Made by a program: the position numbers and the translations under genes
In this document: one piece after another, positions 60,134-64,000 of the stretch
Layout: each line of letters begins with the position of its first letter
Position numbering within the stretch: the stretch's first letter is position 1
The notes under the pieces: model-generated
What the model saw: only the letters and a program-made list of their open reading frames with translations
Told to the model about the DNA's origin: nothing
Database searches by the model: none
Source of the DNA: Ctenosaura bakeri
Taxonomy: Eukaryota > Chordata > Lepidosauria > Squamata > Iguanidae
Length of the DNA stretch: 64,000 bases
Assembly (NCBI GenBank): GCA_948474755.1
Contig: CAOLHI010000653.1
Location: 496,001 to 560,000 of the forward strand
Direction: 5' to 3'

Positions 60134-61705
60134 CCAATGCTTTGCAGAACTATTTGCCACCTTTGACTTTCCTCCATTTTCTTACGTTCCAACTTGGAAT
60201 CAAAACTGGTGCTGTCATGACTGTCATGGACATAAGATACTCACCACTGTAAAAGTACAAAAGTAAGGTAAAGAAAAACAAAGTGGCACTTATTGTTGCC
60301 TTAGTATTCAATCCCCTTCCCCCACACCCCGTACTTGGGAGAAGCATCTTTGGCAGCAGTGGCAACTCCTAGTCTTCTTGCACATCTTGTAATATTTGTA
60401 TATCTGATTCCAGCACTTTTTGCCCATTCTTTTTGGCAATGACAAAAGACATTTTGAAGCCCTGACACAAAGTCTCAATCAGATTATCTGAGCTTTGACT
60501 GGGCCATTTTAAGACATTCATGCCCTTGTTTTTAAACCACTCCAGTTTTGCCTGATCTTTGGTTCCATCCACCTTGCCATCAATCCCTATCAGGGTTTCA
60601 CTCCCTGCTGAAGACTGTTGTTGCTGTGTGCCTTCAAGGTGCTTTTGATTTACTGGGATCCTAAGGCAAACCTATCATGGTGTTTTCTGGGCCAGATTTA
60701 TTCAGAGGGTGTTAACTTTGCCTGCCTCTGAGGCTGTGACTTACCCTTGGTCCCCCACTGGGCTTCCATGACTGAGTAGGAATCTGATCCTTGGTCTCCA
60801 GAGTCCTAACCCAACATTCAAACCACCCCAAAAATGATGCTCCACTGTGAGGATGATGATCTCAGTGTAAGGAGTACTACTGGTGTTGTACCACAAGTGA
60901 TGTTTTGCAGTAAGGCCAGAAAATTCAATTTTCCACAGGTTTGTTGTGCCTCCCATATGTACTTTTGCAAATTCTAAATGGGCTTTGATAGGGCTTTGTT
61001 TCAGCAATGGCTCCCTCCTCACCACTCTTCTGTAAAACCCAGATTTGTGGGGGATTCAGGTAATAGTCCATAAGCTATAGCTCTCTCATCAGCTGTGGAT
61101 CTCTTCAGCTGGTATAGATTTATCATTATCTTCACAGTTGCTTCTCTGAATAATGCTTTCCCCACCAGCCATTGTGTTTTGGTGGACAGATTCATGGTTG
61201 AACCATATTCATTTTATTTATTTTGTTAGGAATGGATCTAAGAAAGCTCCACGGGACATTAATAACTTGTGGAGTTCAACAGACCAACTTTGTTGGTTCT
61301 GGTAACTTAGTATAAAACTGTGTTAGATAGCACCTGGTCTTCAAGATACAGTTTTGTTTTCATGATCATACTTAGTAATGCTCTCCATAAACTCTGGAAA
61401 CCAGACACATATCTGACTTCATGTGGCAGTGGAAGAATTCACAGGTGATCTTCTGGACTTTTAAATATGACATATTTAAGTATGTCACAGCAAAGGCAAT
61501 AAACACTTATGCAACCAAAAATGTCAGTTTGGTTTTGTTTCTTATCTTTTGAGCCCCGGAAAAAATATTTTGCACCTTTACAGTGTTGAGTACCTTGTGT
61601 ACATCAAGTGGTAACAATTCTAATCAAATCTATCTCAATTCCAGTTTGTAACAACAAAATATAGAAAAGCAAAGGGCTGTATGAATACTTTTGCAAGGTA
61701 CTATA
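60134..61705 (-). mobile_element. Tc1-type DNA transposon with dead transposase, carrying a SINE
   Basis: The left end ('gctttgcagaactatttgcc', 'acctttgactttcctccatt', 'ttcttacgttccaactt') and the right end ('gaatacttttgcaaggtact' then ATA) are the Tc1 terminal repeats. On the minus strand the transposase reads RREPLLKQSPIKAHLEFAKV and AKHHLWYNTSSTPYTEIIIL, then after the SINE WFKNKGMNVLKWPSQSSDN, matching the central and C-terminal Tc1 transposase. The first catalytic aspartate region ('SDE') is changed to FSGLTA, and the segment between the two blocks is mostly gone. The length of 1.57 kb includes a 215-bp SINE, so the Tc1 sequence itself has lost about 0.2 kb against the usual 1.6 kb. Confidence 0.85.
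60615..60829 (-). mobile_element. Sauria-type SINE inserted in Tc1, minus strand
   Basis: The plus strand shows the tail complement 'ctgttgttgctgtgtgcctt' at the left and the head region, 'ggtctccagagtcctaaccc' and 'aacattcaaaccacc', at the right. It interrupts the Tc1 transposase between the HHFWG and LQQGVKP stretches, so it is younger than the Tc1 insertion. Confidence 0.85.
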
Positions 61706-62604
61706 TTCTGTACTGAACTGCCCTGAATATGTTAACATGTCCCTGTAGGCTATAAACATTTTTTTACCCATTTTCACATCATTTCAAGCTCTATGAAACC
61801 ATTTTTGAATGGGAATCTATCAGAGGAAGGGTGTAGCAAAACCACTTCTGAGTTTTCCTTGCCTATGAAAACTCTATGAAATTGCTGGGATCACCATGAG
61901 TTAACAGGTGACTTGAAGTCCACACACACACACACACAGAACTCACAACAGTCCATGTAAAGATCATGTTTTACCCAGATACCACCCTGAGAGATGTGAG
62001 ATATTAAACAAGACTACAAGTGCCTACTTTACCTTATATGTACATATTAGAATACAGGTAAATGAGGGGATCCTTGACACATCTGTAATCAATATGCACA
62101 GACATTATTCAACATTGAGATGCAGCCCTGAATTATCAAGCCCTGCAGGTGCACAGAATTTGCATCCCACCAGCATTTTATTCATCCTAGTATTATTGTG
62201 TGATCATCATGTTATGGATATGCATCACCAAACATAAGGCCCAAACAGCCTATGTTAAAAACTTAAACAACAGTTAGAATTCCTTTAAAGCATAGTCTCC
62301 TCAAGTCAATAGTTAGCGGACTTTGTGTTACCCAAGCAATCAAACAAGTAATCTGTCCTTTCAAGGAGACCACCCTCATATTGTAGAGCAGACATTACCA
62401 TCACATTTGTTAAAATGAGAAGAGAAGCAAAAAAGAAAAGAAGTTTTTGGCTTTTACAATGAAGTAAACAGTAAATCTGCAATTTTGAGTGCACTTACTT
62501 GAGAGTTCTTTTCAAAAAGCATGTATGAGATCACGCTGCACATATCCTATTTTGATAGAAAAGTTTGACAGCAGAGTTCTAAACAGGATAGTTGGAAGGA
62601 AAGC
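61706..62604. other. Noncoding with a CA repeat
   Basis: A CA run lies at 61921-61937, preceded by text that ends like a Sauria SINE tail ('catgagttaacaggtgactt' at about 61897). That tail fragment may extend left to about 61830. Nothing else was recognised. Confidence 0.45.
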
Positions 62605-62612
62605 ATGTAGAG
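62605..62612. repeat. 8-bp target duplication of a hAT MITE
   Basis: ATGTAGAG occurs here and again at 62899-62906, identical in all 8 bases. It fits nTnTAnAn exactly. Confidence 0.9.
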
Positions 62613-62898
62613 CTGTGGTTCTTAAGCTAAGGTCCAGGGACCACTGGGGTCCGTGGAATCTTCATAGAGGGGTCTGTGAAGCTCTGCTGCTGGATAGCAA
62701 CACCTGTGGCAGCAACAGTGATGTGTCCAAGGTCACCCAGTGTGTGAGCTGGGACTGAATCCTGATCTCCAGAAATCTTCAATAAATAAGTATTTGAATA
62801 TTTAAACAAATATTTGAATATTTAAATCTAAATTTAAATATTTAAATATTGACTTAAGTCTTGGGGGTCCCTGGTAAAGAAAAGGTTAAGAACCACTG
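62613..62898. mobile_element. Nonautonomous hAT element (286 bp)
   Basis: The left end ctgtggttcttaagctaagg and the right end 'aaggttaagaaccactg' are inverted repeats. Just inside them 'ggtccagggaccactggggt' and 'ttgggggtccctggt' are also complementary, as in hAT repeats of the 'cagtggttcttaa..ggtcc' kind. An AT-rich inner part repeats 'aatatttaaat' units near 62780-62850. A perfect 8-bp duplication confirms a hAT insertion. There is no coding capacity. Confidence 0.9.
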
Positions 62899-62906
62899 AT
62901 GTAGAG

Positions 62907-63544
62907 AATACCTGACAGTTAGGCTTGCTTATCTAGAATTGCAGATACCTATAGAACTTGGAAATGTTAGCTCCTAGACTCTCTCAGGCAGCACATCCAT
63001 GGAAGCTTTAGCTCAACACTGTGATTTTTCCAAACACTGGATATCTAACTGGGTCCCTTCAGATCATTAAGAATTGATTTCATACAGAGAACATATTATT
63101 CACATACTAGAAATGACCAACAATTACAAGCTAGCTATTCAACTGCTAAAAAGGATGCTGGGTATGTAATGTGTTAACTTATTTACAGTGCTATGTATGA
63201 ACTTTCCCCAGGAACCATATACTTCCATTGACTGCCAGAGATGGAGTGGAGGTATGATAAGGAGACAGGTTGGAAACAAACAATAAAACCTGATGTTACC
63301 AGTTTTCAGGAATTATACACAGAATTAGGGTTGTGCGTACTCACACTAAATAAGAAATGAAAATACATAAGAAATGACAACACTATTTCTTCATCCAGAC
63401 AATCTAAATTTTTCAGACTTGATGAGCTGGCAAAAAAACAGATAGGACACTGGAGCCCTGTTCCCCTGCTGTCACCACGGACAAAGGAAATTTTAAGTTA
63501 TCACTTATGCAACTCTCATTGATTTCAGTGGGTCAACTCTGGAA
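62907..63544. other. Noncoding, nothing recognised
   Basis: AT-rich sequence between the hAT element and the BovB end. Confidence 0.4.
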
Positions 63545-63752
63545 AAGAAAATAATGCTTGGTAACGTAGAAGGCAATAGTAAAAGAGGAAGACCACCTTA
63601 CAGACGGGTAGACTCAATCAAGAAAGCCATGGTCCTGAGTCTGTGAGAGCCAAGCATAATTGTTGAAAGACAGGGTGACCTGGAGATCTCTAATTCATAG
63701 GGTCACCATAAATTGAAGTCAACTTGATGGCAATTAACAACAACTAACCCTA
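63545..63752 (+). mobile_element. BovB (RTE clade) LINE 3' end
   Basis: The plus strand encodes the end of the BovB ORF2 and its short 3' UTR: 'aggcaatagtaaaagaggaa', 'gaccaccttacagacgggta', 'gactcaatcaagaaagccat', then 'ggtgacctggagatctctaa' and the tail 'agggtcaccataaattgaag' followed by 'caattaacaacaact'. The tail matches that of the Sauria SINEs here, in line with the known BovB-SINE partnership in squamates. It is 5'-truncated to about 210 bp. Confidence 0.8.
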
Positions 63753-64000
63753 GTAATCTCTAAGGTTGGATTTTAGCCCTTGGTTGGCCAGCAGTCATAC
63801 AGGCCATTGATCCTGGATACTACCACAGGCAAATATAACTCTCTGGTAACAAGGTCCACCTATTCAGTTCTGTGGATCCTCAAAGCAACACCTCCAACCA
63901 ACACCACCACAATCAGCAGCAGAAAATATCCAAATAAAACTGATAAGCAGAGAGCTGGACTATTTGTTCTTCCAAAGCAAATGAATTCTTATTAAGTAAA
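63753..64000. other. Noncoding to the window edge
   Basis: A 71-codon plus frame (63780-63995) has no domain. Nothing else was recognised. Confidence 0.4.

Overview
The window looks like a squamate reptile genome, most likely a lizard. That call rests on the interspersed repeats: tRNA-headed Sauria-type SINEs with a BovB-like tail, a 5S-rRNA-headed SINE with the same kind of tail, a BovB 3' end, CR1 ends carrying the tail ATTCTATG, an L2/CR1-clade LINE with a readable reverse transcriptase, a 5'-truncated L1, a Tc1-type transposon, Tigger-like MITEs, and hAT elements whose termini match SPIN. I find no intact protein-coding gene and no convincing exon of a named gene. The region reads as intergenic or deep-intronic DNA, fairly AT-rich, with two CpG-rich islands that lie inside SPIN-like elements.

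Layout. 0-9 kb: mostly unique AT-rich DNA, with a three-level nest at 4.86-5.70 kb (CR1, then a SINE with target duplications, then a palindromic MITE inside the SINE). 9-17 kb: a Tigger-like MITE, a Sauria SINE and CR1 3' ends. 17.0-18.7 kb: SPIN-like element 1 with an imperfect 8-bp target duplication, holding a CpG-rich interior and a palindromic MITE. 19.8-20.5 kb: a Tigger-like fragment with GC-rich hairpin repeats. 22.6-23.7 kb: a probable solo LTR. 23.88-24.18 kb: a hAT MITE with a perfect target duplication. 26.3 kb: a 5S-headed SINE. 37.4-38.1 kb: SPIN-like element 2 with a perfect target duplication. 39.8-41.35 kb: the LINE. 42.4-43.1 kb: an unrecognised broken coding remnant. 48-51.3 kb: SINEs and a 5S-like sequence. 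52.6-53.1 kb: a second unrecognised broken coding remnant. 53.9-55.15 kb: CR1 with an internal duplication. 56.5-57.0 kb: a Tigger-like MITE swollen by GGT/GGA repeats. 57.9-58.55 kb: L1 with a 17-bp target duplication. 60.1-61.7 kb: Tc1 carrying a SINE. 62.6-62.9 kb: a hAT MITE with a perfect target duplication. 63.5-63.75 kb: a BovB 3' end.

The LINEs and SINEs are partners: the SINEs end in a tail like that of the BovB fragment at 63.7 kb, which fits mobilisation by BovB machinery. Nesting gives relative ages: CR1 and Tc1 are older than the SINEs within them, and at least one palindromic MITE is younger than a SINE.

The two items most worth following are the unassigned coding remnants. Each is a stretch of several hundred bases of protein-like sequence broken by one apparent frameshift, and neither is explained by a repeat I recognise. 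All family names come from reading motifs by eye; nothing was searched against a database.
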